In this document: positions 31,825-41,404 of the stretch, in pieces
Layout of the letters: each line of letters starts with the position of its first letter
Numbering within the stretch: the stretch's first letter is position 1
Assembly: GCA_946479505.1 (NCBI GenBank)
Contig: CAMLGC010000001.1
Span: forward strand, 62,001 to 126,000
Source: an uncultured Sphingomonadaceae bacterium
GTDB taxonomy: Bacteria > Pseudomonadota > Alphaproteobacteria > Sphingomonadales > Sphingomonadaceae
Reading direction: 5' to 3'
Length of the DNA stretch: 64,000 nucleotides
Position numbers and translations under genes: made by a program
The notes under the pieces: model-generated
Seen by the model: the letters and a program-made list of their open reading frames with translations, nothing else
What the model was told of the DNA's origin: nothing
The model's database searches: none

Positions 31825-32553
31825 ATGACCGCAATCGGTATCTTCGGCAGCGCCGGCCGGATGGGCCGGGCGATCGGCGACATCCTCGCGGCACAGGGCG
31901 TCGCGCTGGCAGGCGGCACCGATGCGGGCGACGATCCCCTCCCCGTCGCGCGCGCCGCCGACGCGCTCGTCGATTTTTCGATTCCCGCCGCGCTCGAGGC
32001 GAACCTCGCCGCCGCGCGTCAGACTGGCACGCCCATCGTGATCGGCACCACCGGCCTCGCCGCGCATCACCACGCATTGATCGATGAAGCAGTGACAGAG
32101 ATCGCGGTCCTGCAGACCGGGAACACCTCTTTGGGTGTTACCTTACTTTCAACTCTGGTGCGCGAGGCCGCGGAACGCCTGGGTTGCGAATGGGACATCG
32201 AGATCGTCGAGATGCACCACCGCGACAAGATCGATGCGCCCTCGGGCACTGCGCTCTTGCTCGGCGAGGCGGCCGCCGTGGCGCGCGGCGAGCCCCTGGG
32301 CGAACTGAGCGTCGTCGGTCGCGCCGGGCTCGTCGGGCGGCGCACCGAGGGCACGATCGGCTTTGCGAGCCTGCGCGGCGGCTCGGTCGCGGGCGACCAT
32401 CAGGTGATCTTCGCCGGTCCCGGCGAGCGGATCGAGCTCAGTCATCGCGCGGAAAGCCGCGACATCTTCGCGCGCGGTGCCGTCCGCGCCGCGCTCTGGT
32501 TGGCTGGCAAGCCCGCAGGCCGCTACACGATGCAGCAGGTGCTCGGCCTGTGA
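31825..32553 (+). CDS. dapB: 4-hydroxy-tetrahydrodipicolinate reductase
   Basis: Reductase of 242 residues in the diaminopimelate/lysine route. The NAD(P) loop is GIFGSAGRMGRAIGD; VIGTTGLAAHHHALI follows, and the substrate site EMHHRDKIDAPSGTAL contains the catalytic His and Lys. The ATG at 31825 has GAAGAGC upstream; the frame is open further upstream without sequence typical of the family. Its stop overlaps the nth start (GTGA). Confidence 0.95.
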   Translation: MTAIGIFGSAGRMGRAIGDILAAQGVALAGGTDAGDDPLPVARAADALVDFSIPAALEANLAAARQTGTPIVIGTTGLAAHHHALIDEAVTEIAVLQTGNTSLGVTLLSTLVREAAERLGCEWDIEIVEMHHRDKIDAPSGTALLLGEAAAVARGEPLGELSVVGRAGLVGRRTEGTIGFASLRGGSVAGDHQVIFAGPGERIELSHRAESRDIFARGAVRAALWLAGKPAGRYTMQQVLGL

Positions 32554-33197
32554 AGAAAGCCGATGTCGTCGAGTTCTTCGCCCGACTCGCCGCCGACAAC
32601 CCGCATCCCGAAACCGAGCTCGAATCGGTCAACCCCTATACGTTGCTCGTCGCCGTCGTCCTCTCGGCGCAGGCGACCGACGCGGGCGTCAACAAGGCGA
32701 CGCGCCGGCTTTTCGAAGAGGCGGATACTCCCGAAAAGATGGTCGCGCTCGGCGAAGAGGCGCTCAAGGAACACATCAAGACGATCAACTTCTACAACAC
32801 CAAGGCGCGCCATGTGATCGCGCTGTCGAAGGTGCTGGTCGACGAACATGCCGGCGAGGTCCCTGCCGACCGCGAGGCGCTGGAAAAGCTCCCCGGCGTC
32901 GGGCGCAAGACCGCGAACGTGGTGCTCAACTCCGCGTTCGGGCGGGAGACGTTCGCGGTCGATACGCACATTTTCCGCGTCTCGAACCGCACCGGCCTGG
33001 CGCCGGGCAAGACCCCGCTGGCGGTCGAGGAAAAGCTGGAGAAGATCGTTCCCCGGCCCTTCCGCCTCCACGCGCATCACTGGCTGATCCTGCACGGCCG
33101 CTACACCTGCAAGGCGCGGCGGCCCGAATGCTGGCGCTGCGTGGTTGTGGACCTGTGCGCGTACAAGCCCAAGACGCCGCCGCCGGATGCAAAATGA
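32550..33197 (+). CDS. nth: Endonuclease III
   Basis: Bifunctional DNA glycosylase/AP lyase of 215 residues that removes oxidised pyrimidines. The helix-hairpin-helix [13 protein letters not shown] carries the catalytic Lys, [11 protein letters not shown] the catalytic Asp, and the C-terminal [4Fe-4S] ligands follow the C-x6-C-x2-C-x5-C spacing in [11 protein letters not shown]...C. The GTG start overlaps the dapB stop, indicating translational coupling. Confidence 0.95.
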   Translation: MKKADVVEFFARLAADNPHPETELESVNPYTLLVAVVLSAQATDAGVNKATRRLFEEADTPEKMVALGEEALKEHIKTINFYNTKARHVIALSKVLVDEHAGEVPADREALEKLPGVGRKTANVVLNSAFGRETFAVDTHIFRVSNRTGLAPGKTPLAVEEKLEKIVPRPFRLHAHHWLILHGRYTCKARRPECWRCVVVDLCAYKPKTPPPDAK

Positions 33198-33244
33198 AAG
33201 CGCTGGCGCGCTCGGCCACGCTTTGCTAGGCGCGTCCCCGGCCG

Positions 33245-33321
<77 letters not shown>

Positions 33322-33359
33322 TTTCCGTTCAGCGTTGGGCACCGGAGCCCCACGCGTCT

Positions 33360-33772
33360 GTGACGCGATGACGGCGCGCTCCAACGCCGAGTTTCGGCCG
33401 GAGATACGGATTTCACGGCCACCCCACTTCGACACAGTCGATGAGAAGATGGACGTATTCGCGCCGGACCTTGGGGTCGGGGCCGCGCAGCTTGCGTTCA
33501 ATCAACTCGCCAAATTGCGTGATGATCTCCGGGGTCATTCGGCGATCTCCTGCCTCGAGCCGGCGCTCGAGGACGGCAATATCGGCCTCGGTGCTGGTTC
33601 GCTGCGCGCGAATGTTGGCGAGCTCGGAGGCGATCTGGGGATCGTCAGGACTGCATGTCTCGTCATGGGTCCTGCCCGAATCCAAGCGTGCGCAGACCGC
33701 GTTGAGCGCTCGGCGATATTGCGGCTTCCGCGGCGCTTCTGAGGTCGCCGTCGTGACACCGCCGCGCGACAC
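33360..33772 (-). pseudogene. C-terminal relic of a serine site-specific recombinase
   Basis: Read on the minus strand, 33772-33413 encodes 119 residues ending LIERKLRGPDPKVRREYVHL and then VEVGWP-stop. This resembles the C-terminal end of large serine recombinases. Just past the stop, the next frame reads GGREIRISGRNSALERAV, the normal continuation. Removing one G from the four-base run at 33422-33425 (CCCC on the plus strand) restores VEVGGREIRISG, so a single-base frameshift inactivated it. The catalytic resolvase domain is absent. It lies 39 bases from the tRNA-Arg and is most simply the scar of a lost integrated element. Confidence 0.65.
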
Positions 33773-33849
33773 GAAGGTCGCTTCGCGAACATATGTCGTT
33801 AACCCGCGACGTCGCGGGCAAGCACATCCGGCGCGTGAGCGCGTCCCTG

Positions 33850-35436
33850 TCAGTCCTTCGGCAGCGTCCAGAGTGGGAGCGGCGCGAAGTGGGTGGCATT
33901 CAACTGGTCTCGGGACACCTTACGCAGCGCGGAAAACGTTGCGACCTGTCCCTTGAGCTGCTCGACGATATCCGGGTGCTGCGCGGCGACGTCGTTCTTC
34001 TCGTCGGGATCGGTCGCAAGATCGAAGAGCTGATCCCCCACGAGCTTCCATTTTCCGACGATCACCGATCCGGCGCGCGCGCGCAACATGGCGGGATTTC
34101 CCGGAAAGCGGTTCCCGTATTTGGGCGGCGTACGATAATCCTCGCCGACGAACAGCGTGCGGTCGCCGGCGGGCCGTTGGTCCGAGAGCAAGGCCGTCGA
34201 CATGTCCTTGCCATCGACCGTCCGCGAGAGCGTCGCGCCGGCGATATGCGCCAGCGTCGGCAGCAGATCGACATAGGAGACCGGGCCGACGCCGGCATCA
34301 GGGCGCGGTTTCAGCCCGGCGGGCCAGGAAATCGCCGCGGCCACCCGCACGCCGCCTTCATAATGCTGCGCCTTCCAGCCCCGCAGCGGGCCGTTGCTCG
34401 ACGGATTGTCCTTGCCGCCGGTCCTGCCCGGGCCGCCATTGTCGCTGGTGAACAGGATCAGCGTGTTATCGAGCTGGCCGGTGTCGCGCAGCGCGTCGAG
34501 CACATCGCCGAGATTCCGATCGAGCGCGTGGATCGCGGCGATCGCGGTTTGCCGGTGCGTGTTGCCGCGTCCCTGCTCGCCGTAACCGGCGCCTTCGCGC
34601 TTGCTCTCGTGCAGCGCGAAGCGCGGCTTCGACGGATCGAACCCGGCCCACGCCAAATCCGCCGGCGGCGCCTGGAGCGGACCGTGCGGCGCATTGAATG
34701 CCAGCCACATGAACCACGGGCTGCCGCCCGGTGATGGCGTGCGGATGATCCGGGTCGCCTCGGCGGCGAGCAGGTTGGTCGAATAGCCCTTGTCAGCGGA
34801 AGGGGCGTAATCGCGGTGCCAGTCGACCTGCCCTTCGCGCTTGTGCGTGAAATAGTCGATCGCGCCGTTGTAATGGCCGTAGAAGCTGGTGAAGCCGAAG
34901 TTCATCGGGTGAAACGCCCGCGATCGATGGCCCAGATGCCACTTGCCCAGGAACGAGCGGCGGGCATAGCCGGCGCGCGCCAGCACGTCGGCGATCGTCT
35001 CCTCCTTCGGATCGAGTCCGAAATCGCTGCCCGGCGTGACGGTATCCCCCATGATGCCGAAACGGTTGGGATAACGCCCGGTGAGCAGCCCCGCGCGCGA
35101 GGGCGAGCACAAGGCGGAAGTGTAGAAATGGTCCAGCACCATCCCGCTCTTCGCGATGCTGTCGATATTCGGCGTGGCGAAGGTGGCGCCGTTGAAGCCG
35201 ACGTCCTGATACCCCAGGTCGTCGGCGACGATGACGAGGATGTTTGGTTGGCGGGCGCGTGCCGGCTCCTGCTGCTGCGGCGCGTTTCGTGACGGGGTGG
35301 GAGGTGCGCTGAGGACGGGCGAGCCGATCGCCGCGCACATCATCGCCGACGCGCCCAGCAGGATCGCGCTCCGCCGCCGCAGACCCGGCGCGCGCCGATC
35401 CTGGTCGAAAAGCCTTCCCGTCCGTTGGTGCATCAT
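33850..35436 (-). CDS. Arylsulfatase-type sulfatase (exported)
   Basis: Type I sulfatase of 528 residues that would hydrolyse sulfate esters, probably on a glycan. The sulfatase core starts PNILVIVADDLGYQDVGFNG (metal-binding Asp72/Asp73) and has the formylglycine motif CSPSRAGLLTGRYP with Cys110 as the residue to be converted. A twin-arginine-like start (APGLRRRSAILLGASAMM) precedes a cleavage region near SPVLSAPP, so it is probably exported to the periplasm. It is in the same direction as an MFS transporter and a second sulfatase. Confidence 0.92.
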   Translation of the reverse strand: MMHQRTGRLFDQDRRAPGLRRRSAILLGASAMMCAAIGSPVLSAPPTPSRNAPQQQEPARARQPNILVIVADDLGYQDVGFNGATFATPNIDSIAKSGMVLDHFYTSALCSPSRAGLLTGRYPNRFGIMGDTVTPGSDFGLDPKEETIADVLARAGYARRSFLGKWHLGHRSRAFHPMNFGFTSFYGHYNGAIDYFTHKREGQVDWHRDYAPSADKGYSTNLLAAEATRIIRTPSPGGSPWFMWLAFNAPHGPLQAPPADLAWAGFDPSKPRFALHESKREGAGYGEQGRGNTHRQTAIAAIHALDRNLGDVLDALRDTGQLDNTLILFTSDNGGPGRTGGKDNPSSNGPLRGWKAQHYEGGVRVAAAISWPAGLKPRPDAGVGPVSYVDLLPTLAHIAGATLSRTVDGKDMSTALLSDQRPAGDRTLFVGEDYRTPPKYGNRFPGNPAMLRARAGSVIVGKWKLVGDQLFDLATDPDEKNDVAAQHPDIVEQLKGQVATFSALRKVSRDQLNATHFAPLPLWTLPKD

Positions 35437-35448
35437 CGTCCTCTCCTT

Positions 35449-36873
35449 CTATCGCGCCGATGCCGGTGAAGACATCGGTCGTTCGTCGTCGCGCAGCGAA
35501 GCGCCGAGCATCTCGGCTTCGATGTCCTCCAGGCTGCGTCGGCCCGTTTCGGGCAGCAGGAAGGCCGCCCAGAGGAAGGCGAGCACGCCCATCGCCGCAA
35601 AGCCGAAGAACATTGCCGCGGGCCCGTGCTGGAGCAGCACCGGAAACACCGCGCCGACGACGACGCTGGTGATCTCGGTGGCGAACACCGCCACGCCCAT
35701 CGCGGTGCCGCGCAGGCGAAGGGGAAACATCTCCCCCAGCACGATCCAGACGATCCCACCCCAACTCAGCGCGAAGAAGATCTGAAAGCCGATCAGCCCG
35801 AGTATCGCGACATAACCCGCCGCGCCCGTCACCGCGTCCGACAGGAACACCGCACCCAGCAGCGCCATGCTGGCCGCCATGCCGAGTGCGCCCCACATCA
35901 GCGGCTTGCGCCGCCCGAACCTGTCCACGACGACCAGCGCCATCAGGATCGTCGTCGCGAGTCCGACGGCCGAGATGGCGAGGTTGGCGGCGACCGCTGC
36001 CCAATCGGTGAAGCCGACGCTCTTGAGCACGCTCGGCGCGTAATAGGTGACCGCGTTGATGCCGATGAGCTGCTGGAGCGCGCCGAGGCCGCAGCCGACG
36101 AGCAGCAGGCGGCGCGTTGCGGGCATGGCGATCATCGCCGCCAGCGTCGCCTTTCCAATTTCGTGGCGGTTAATGGCGCGGATCTGTTCCAGCTCGGGTT
36201 CGACATCGCCGCTGCGCAGCCGCGCGAGTACCCGGCGCGCCTCGTCGTCACGCCCGCGCTTGACCAGCCAGCGCGGGCTCTCCGGCAGCCAGCGGGCTCC
36301 GACCAGCATGGCGAGCGCGGGGAACAGGCCCAGGCCGAACATCCATCGCCACGCGCCGTATGGCGCGAGCACGAGCGCGACGATGCTCGAGGCGAGCACG
36401 CCGATCATGATCATGATCTGGAACAGCCCGGTATGAGCGCCGCGTTCATGCGCCGGCGCGATTTCGGAGATGTAGACCGGGATGATGGCGGTCGCGATGC
36501 CGACGGCGACGCCGAGCACCAGCCGCGCGGCAATCAGCGTCGCCACGTCGGGCGCGAGCGCCGCGCCGACGATTCCCAGGCTGAAGATGAAGGCGGCGAT
36601 CGCGATGATCCTGCGCCGCCCGATGCGGTCGGCCGCCGGCCCGGCGCCGAGCGCGCCGAACAGCGAGCCGAGCAGCGCCGCGCTCACCACCCAGCCCGTC
36701 AGCGCCGGGCCCATGCGCAAGGCCGGCGCGGCGAACAGCAAGGCGCCGGCGACCACGCCGAGCTCGTAGCCGCGAATGCCCCCGCCGAGCGCGCCGATTG
36801 CGTAGCTTAGTCGGTCGACGCGCGCGCGGCGTGTCATGGTTTCGGGCAAGCCGATGGTGTTCTCGGGCAACAT
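35449..36873 (-). CDS. Sugar-porter family MFS transporter
   Basis: Inner-membrane transporter of 474 residues with about 12 membrane segments. Sugar-porter signatures are present: GWVVSAALLGSLFGALGAGPAADRIGRRR in the first half, LPESPRWLVKRGR before the central loop, QQLIGINAVTYYAPSV in helix 7 (sugar-binding QQ motif) and LLPETGRRSLEDIE at the end. It lies between two sulfatases, so it may take up the sugar released from a sulfated glycan. A later ATG (MTRRARVDRLSYAIG) is also possible as start. Confidence 0.92.
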   Translation of the reverse strand: MLPENTIGLPETMTRRARVDRLSYAIGALGGGIRGYELGVVAGALLFAAPALRMGPALTGWVVSAALLGSLFGALGAGPAADRIGRRRIIAIAAFIFSLGIVGAALAPDVATLIAARLVLGVAVGIATAIIPVYISEIAPAHERGAHTGLFQIMIMIGVLASSIVALVLAPYGAWRWMFGLGLFPALAMLVGARWLPESPRWLVKRGRDDEARRVLARLRSGDVEPELEQIRAINRHEIGKATLAAMIAMPATRRLLLVGCGLGALQQLIGINAVTYYAPSVLKSVGFTDWAAVAANLAISAVGLATTILMALVVVDRFGRRKPLMWGALGMAASMALLGAVFLSDAVTGAAGYVAILGLIGFQIFFALSWGGIVWIVLGEMFPLRLRGTAMGVAVFATEITSVVVGAVFPVLLQHGPAAMFFGFAAMGVLAFLWAAFLLPETGRRSLEDIEAEMLGASLRDDERPMSSPASAR

Positions 36874-36886
36874 GCGGGCGCGCCGA

Positions 36887-38341
36887 TCAATAGGGCGCCA
36901 CGCGCGGGCCGAGCGGATCGACTGTCCAGGCCATTCGATCGCACAGCCGCGTCAGCAGGGCATCCTTGATCTCCCGATATTCGGGATCGTCCCATAAATT
37001 TCGGGTCTCAGCGGCATCCGCCTCCAGATCGTAGAGCTCACCGGTGCCGAGGCTGTGGACGGCGACCAGCTTGTGGCGGTCGGTGCGGATCATCGTCGCC
37101 TGCGCGGTCGGGTCGCGGTGCCAGGGCATGGCGTTGTAATATTCGCAATAGACGTCCGCCCGTGGCGGCGCATCTGCACTGGCATCGCGCAGCAACGGCC
37201 AGAGCGATGTGCCCTGCATCCCGGGGAAGCGATCGAGCCCCGCGGCGTCGAGCAGGGTGGGGGCGAGATCGGTGAGCTCGACCATCTCCGCCACGCGCCG
37301 GCCGCCGGGGATCGTGCCCGGCCAAGAGACGATCAGCGGCACGCGCACCGCGGGCTCGTAGAAATACGGTCCCTTCAGATAGATGCCGTGATCGCCGAGC
37401 ATCTCTCCGTGATCGGACATGAAAATAACGATCGTATTCTCGCGCTGCCCCGTGCGATCGAGCGCGTCGAGCATCCGCCCGACCTGCTGATCGATCAGGT
37501 CGCACATAGCCCAATAAGCGGCACGGACGAGGCGGTGATCCGCGTCGTCCATCGCGTCGTAGACGAACCCTGCATTGCCGCCATAGGCGCCGCGATGGTC
37601 GATCTGCTGAAAGGCGGGCTTTTCGTCGAGTTCCCCCGGCACGTAATCGGGAAGTGGGATCGCATCGAGCCGGTCGAGATAGCGTTGGAGCAGCTCGGGC
37701 GGCGGATCGAACGGGTGGTGCGGGTCGAAGATATTGACCGAGAACAGCCATGGCGTTTCGGCATCGGCATGGGCGTCGATGAACTCGATCGCCTTCTGCG
37801 CGCACCATGTCGTCTGGTGCAGCTCGGCGGGCATGCCGGCCTCGACATGGTCCGAACCGCGGAACGGCGCGCGCGCATAGTGTTTGCCTTGGGCGCGCAG
37901 CCAGACGCCATATTCGTTGGTCGGCCAGTCCTGGTCGGGATGGTGTGACCAGTGGAACTCGGCATAGCCGTCGTCGATGCGGCGCTCGATCACCGGTGCC
38001 GCCGAGACGTGGCACGGCGAAAGGTGGAGCTTGCCCGAAAGCCCGCACGCATAGCCGGCATCGGCAAGCAGTCGCGAGATCAGCCGCTCGTCTGCGGGGA
38101 TCGACTGACCGTTCTGGCGGCATCGCGTGGTGCGCGGATAACGACCCGTGAGGAAGCTGGCACGGCTCGGCGTACAGACGGGGCTCTGACAGAAGGCGCG
38201 CTCGAACAGCACACCGCCGGCGGCAAGCCGATCAAGATGAGGCGTGTCGACATGATCGTTGCCGTAGCAGCCGAGCGTATCCCACCGCTGCTGGTCGGTG
38301 CAGATCCACAGCACATTGGGCTTGTCGCAAGGCTGTTTCAT
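36887..38341 (-). CDS. Sulfatase family protein
   Basis: Sulfatase of 484 residues. The core begins KPNVLWICTDQQRWDTLGCYG (metal ligands near residues 16-17) and has CTPSRASFLTGRYP with Cys56 for formylglycine. HHPFDPP and IVIFMSDHGEMLGDHG are typical later motifs. From the ATG at 38341, preceded by GGGAGGG, there is no obvious signal peptide, so unlike its neighbour this one may be cytoplasmic. The frame is open to 38443 without a better start. It is divergent from the TonB receptor gene and heads the sulfatase-transporter-sulfatase run. Confidence 0.92.
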   Translation of the reverse strand: MKQPCDKPNVLWICTDQQRWDTLGCYGNDHVDTPHLDRLAAGGVLFERAFCQSPVCTPSRASFLTGRYPRTTRCRQNGQSIPADERLISRLLADAGYACGLSGKLHLSPCHVSAAPVIERRIDDGYAEFHWSHHPDQDWPTNEYGVWLRAQGKHYARAPFRGSDHVEAGMPAELHQTTWCAQKAIEFIDAHADAETPWLFSVNIFDPHHPFDPPPELLQRYLDRLDAIPLPDYVPGELDEKPAFQQIDHRGAYGGNAGFVYDAMDDADHRLVRAAYWAMCDLIDQQVGRMLDALDRTGQRENTIVIFMSDHGEMLGDHGIYLKGPYFYEPAVRVPLIVSWPGTIPGGRRVAEMVELTDLAPTLLDAAGLDRFPGMQGTSLWPLLRDASADAPPRADVYCEYYNAMPWHRDPTAQATMIRTDRHKLVAVHSLGTGELYDLEADAAETRNLWDDPEYREIKDALLTRLCDRMAWTVDPLGPRVAPY

Positions 38342-38587
38342 CGGCCCTCCCGTCGCTCGCCGCCCCTGAGGCGCGGTCTTTGAAGCAGACTTATAATACT
38401 TTTCCCTGGGTGTGCTAGCCCCGCTTTCGAGCGATAGGAGCACGCCTTAGCGCGCGATTGCAGGACGCCGCACGTTCAAAGAAGGGCGAAAACAAGCACT
38501 TGGCAATATTGCTTATCTTACTAATGCTAGTAATATGAGAGATAGGGGGACCCGGGTCAAATTTCGGTCTCAGAGGGAGGGATACAG
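38342..38587. promoter_or_regulatory. Divergent control region with palindrome between sulfatase and TonB receptor
   Basis: A 246-bp region, unusually AT-rich for this window. It holds the perfect inverted repeat TTACTA-ATGC-TAGTAA (38518-38533), which could bind a dimeric regulator, and a weak sigma-70-like pair for the receptor, TTGGCA (38500-38505) and TAATGC (38522-38527) 16 bases apart, overlapping the palindrome. No regulator gene lies at this locus. Promoter and operator are inferred by eye. Confidence 0.35.
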
Positions 38588-41404
38588 ATGAACAGGAAGG
38601 TCTCGTGGTATTGCGCCGTTTCGGCGCTCGGCTTGTTCGCGCTTCAAGGTGAGGCGGTGGCCCAGGATGCAGGGGTGCAGGCAGACGGTGGCGCGGCTTC
38701 GGGTGTGTCTCAGGATTCGGGCGAGGGCATCGCTGCGGACCAATCGTCGCAGAGCCAGGAAATCATCGTCACCGGCATCCGCTCGTCGCTCGAGCGCGCG
38801 GCGGAGGTGAAACAGAACTCGACCCAAGTCGTCGACTCGATCGTCGCGCAGGACATCAGCAAATTTCCCGACCCGACGGTGGCCGCCTCGCTCCAGCGCG
38901 TCGCCGGGGTCCAGGTTTCCAACGACAATCACAACGAGCTGTCGGGCGTGCGGATTCGCGGCCTCACCGACATCCTGACCACGGTCGACGGGCGCGAAGT
39001 CTTCACCACCACCGATCGTAATTTCGATCTTCAAGATCTGCCGGCGGACGCGCTTTCACGGGTCGACGTCTACAAGTCGCAGACCGCCGACATGATCGAG
39101 GGCGGCGTCGCGGGCGCGATCGACCTCAAGCTCAACAAGCCGTTCAACTTCACCGATCCCACCGTGGTGCTCACCGCGCGCGGCACCTACGGCCTGCAGA
39201 CCGAGGATCTCAACCCCCAGGCCAGCGTGCTCGCGACCGATCGCTGGGACACCGGAATCGGGGAGATCGGGGCGCTGGTGAGCGCCTCCTGGTCCGATGC
39301 GGATTCGCTGCGCATCAACAGCAACCTCACCGATCGACGCAATTCGGGCGCCAATCCGCTCAAGACACCGGGATATTTCATCCCCAACATCCTCCAGAAC
39401 GCGACGCACGATTCGAACGTCAAGCGGCGCCAGGCCAACGCCGCGATCCAGTGGCAGGCGTCGAACGCGCTCGAAGTCTATCTCGACGGGCTCTACACCC
39501 AGTTCAAGACCCGCGACGTCGATTACGGCTTCAACATCCAGCCGTTCACCAGCAAGGTCAGCGTTTCGGACATCCAGGCCAATTCCAACTGCTTCGACGT
39601 TCGTTCCAAGGCCAACGGCCAGAACCCGAACCTGCAGACCGCGGCCGACGGCACCAACACGCTCCAGGACAGCACCGTCGTCAATCTGTGCGACATTGAC
39701 AGCGCGGTCTTCCACAACGCGGTGGTGAACCGCTCGACCGGCGTCCACACCGTGAACCAGAGAAACAAGCTGGTCGCCGGTGGCGTGCGCTACGACAATT
39801 CGCTCGGAACCAAATTCGACGTCGATCTCGGCTACCAGACGTCGCGCAGCAAGACGATGGACATCCGCACCGCGCTCGGCGACCGTATCTCGGAGTTCGC
39901 GCTCGACACCGACGAGGGCGGCGGGGCGCGGATCACCGTTCCCAACGATGCCCTGCTCGATCGCCGGGGCCTGTCGTACCGCAACCAGCTCCAGCAGGAT
40001 TTCGGCGATGCCCGCGGCAGCCTGTTCCAGGCGCGCGTCGACGGTGAGCAGGAGGTCGACGGGTTTCTGTCGAGCATCAAGGCGGGCCTGCGTTATGCCA
40101 AGCGCACCGCCAAATTCCTCAACGTCCATCTCAACAAGGCCACGCCGTTCGGCAATGTCGGCACCGGAAGCGAGGCCAACGCCAAGCCGGTCTACGACAC
40201 CGAGCTCTATCCCGACTTCATCGGCCTGTCGGACATCCACCCGCGCATCAACGGCGGCGCCCGCTTCACCGGCCCCAATGGCGAGTTCATGCTCACCGAG
40301 GAAGGCCGCGATCGGCTGCGCGCGATCTACCAGCTCCCGGCAGGCCAGCCCGATTACGACCCGCTGCGCACCTTCGACGCCGACGAGGCGACCTATGCCG
40401 GCTACGCCCAGCTCCAATATGATGCCGACCTGGGCGGCGGCCTCTCGCTCGACGGCGTCGTCGGCGCCCGCGTGACCAAGACCGACCGCACCGTCAACAC
40501 CTTCGACGAGGACGGCGCGGCGATCCAATCGCACACCTCCGATACCGACGTCCTGCCCAACGCGACCGCGCGCCTGCGCATCCCCGGCGGGTTCCAGGCG
40601 CGCCTGGGCTATTCCAAGGCGATCCGGCGTCCCGAATTCGCCTCGCTCAACCCCGCGGTCAAGCTCATCATCGACGTGAATCCCGCGCAGCTCAGCACGG
40701 GATCGGCGGGCAATCCGGACCTGCAACCGCAAAAATCGGACAGCTACGACGCGACGATCGAGCATTACTGGAACGGCGGCTTCGTCGCGATCGCCGGCTA
40801 TTATCGCAACATCACCAATCGCGTGATCTCCGCTGGCGCCCCCGAGGTGATCGACGGCATCACCTATATCGTCACGCGTCCGCGCAATGTCGGCCGCGCG
40901 AAACTCCAGGGCATCGAGATCAGCGGCCAGAATTTCTTCGATTTCCTGCCCGGCGCGCTGAGCGGCCTCGGGGTGATGGGATCGTTCACCTATGCCGATT
41001 CGGAGGTGCAGGGCGACGACAGCCTGGCCGGCGAGCCGCTGCAAGGCGTCTCCAAATTCAACTACACGGCCGGGCTGCTCTACGAGAGATACGGGATCAG
41101 CGGCCGCGTCGTTTATACCTATCGGTCGAAATATTATACGGCCGACCTGACGGGCCAGCCGCAGCTCAGGCGTTTCGATCCTGGCGTGACGGACGTGGTT
41201 CCGACGGTGCTCGAATATGTGCGGCCGGCCGGCCGGCTCGATTTCAGCGTGGGTTACGACCTCAACGACCGCTTACGCTTCGACATCGGGGGGACCAACG
41301 TGCTGCGCAGCAGGACGAGGACCTATCGTGGCGAGCCATTCTTCGTCGGCAATTATTTCTATGACGAGACGACCTACACGATGGGCGTGCGCTATCGCTT
41401 CTGA
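38588..41404 (+). CDS. TonB-dependent receptor
   Basis: Outer-membrane receptor of 938 residues for active uptake of a large ligand. A signal peptide ends near GEAVAQ; the plug begins EIIVTGIRSSLERAAEVKQN and includes FPDPTVAASLQRVAGVQV and GVRIRG; the barrel has the motif GYSKAIRRPEFASLNP and ends in MGVRYRF with a terminal Phe. This subgroup (IIVTGIR...KQN) is common in sphingomonads and Caulobacter and usually serves oligosaccharide uptake. Its place opposite two sulfatases and an MFS sugar porter suggests a sulfated glycan as ligand, though that is inference. Confidence 0.93.
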   Translation: MNRKVSWYCAVSALGLFALQGEAVAQDAGVQADGGAASGVSQDSGEGIAADQSSQSQEIIVTGIRSSLERAAEVKQNSTQVVDSIVAQDISKFPDPTVAASLQRVAGVQVSNDNHNELSGVRIRGLTDILTTVDGREVFTTTDRNFDLQDLPADALSRVDVYKSQTADMIEGGVAGAIDLKLNKPFNFTDPTVVLTARGTYGLQTEDLNPQASVLATDRWDTGIGEIGALVSASWSDADSLRINSNLTDRRNSGANPLKTPGYFIPNILQNATHDSNVKRRQANAAIQWQASNALEVYLDGLYTQFKTRDVDYGFNIQPFTSKVSVSDIQANSNCFDVRSKANGQNPNLQTAADGTNTLQDSTVVNLCDIDSAVFHNAVVNRSTGVHTVNQRNKLVAGGVRYDNSLGTKFDVDLGYQTSRSKTMDIRTALGDRISEFALDTDEGGGARITVPNDALLDRRGLSYRNQLQQDFGDARGSLFQARVDGEQEVDGFLSSIKAGLRYAKRTAKFLNVHLNKATPFGNVGTGSEANAKPVYDTELYPDFIGLSDIHPRINGGARFTGPNGEFMLTEEGRDRLRAIYQLPAGQPDYDPLRTFDADEATYAGYAQLQYDADLGGGLSLDGVVGARVTKTDRTVNTFDEDGAAIQSHTSDTDVLPNATARLRIPGGFQARLGYSKAIRRPEFASLNPAVKLIIDVNPAQLSTGSAGNPDLQPQKSDSYDATIEHYWNGGFVAIAGYYRNITNRVISAGAPEVIDGITYIVTRPRNVGRAKLQGIEISGQNFFDFLPGALSGLGVMGSFTYADSEVQGDDSLAGEPLQGVSKFNYTAGLLYERYGISGRVVYTYRSKYYTADLTGQPQLRRFDPGVTDVVPTVLEYVRPAGRLDFSVGYDLNDRLRFDIGGTNVLRSRTRTYRGEPFFVGNYFYDETTYTMGVRYRF

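Noticed and set aside
39056..41044. A 662-codon frame antisense to the TonB receptor
   Set aside because: No domain; opposite a receptor with signal peptide, plug and barrel end.
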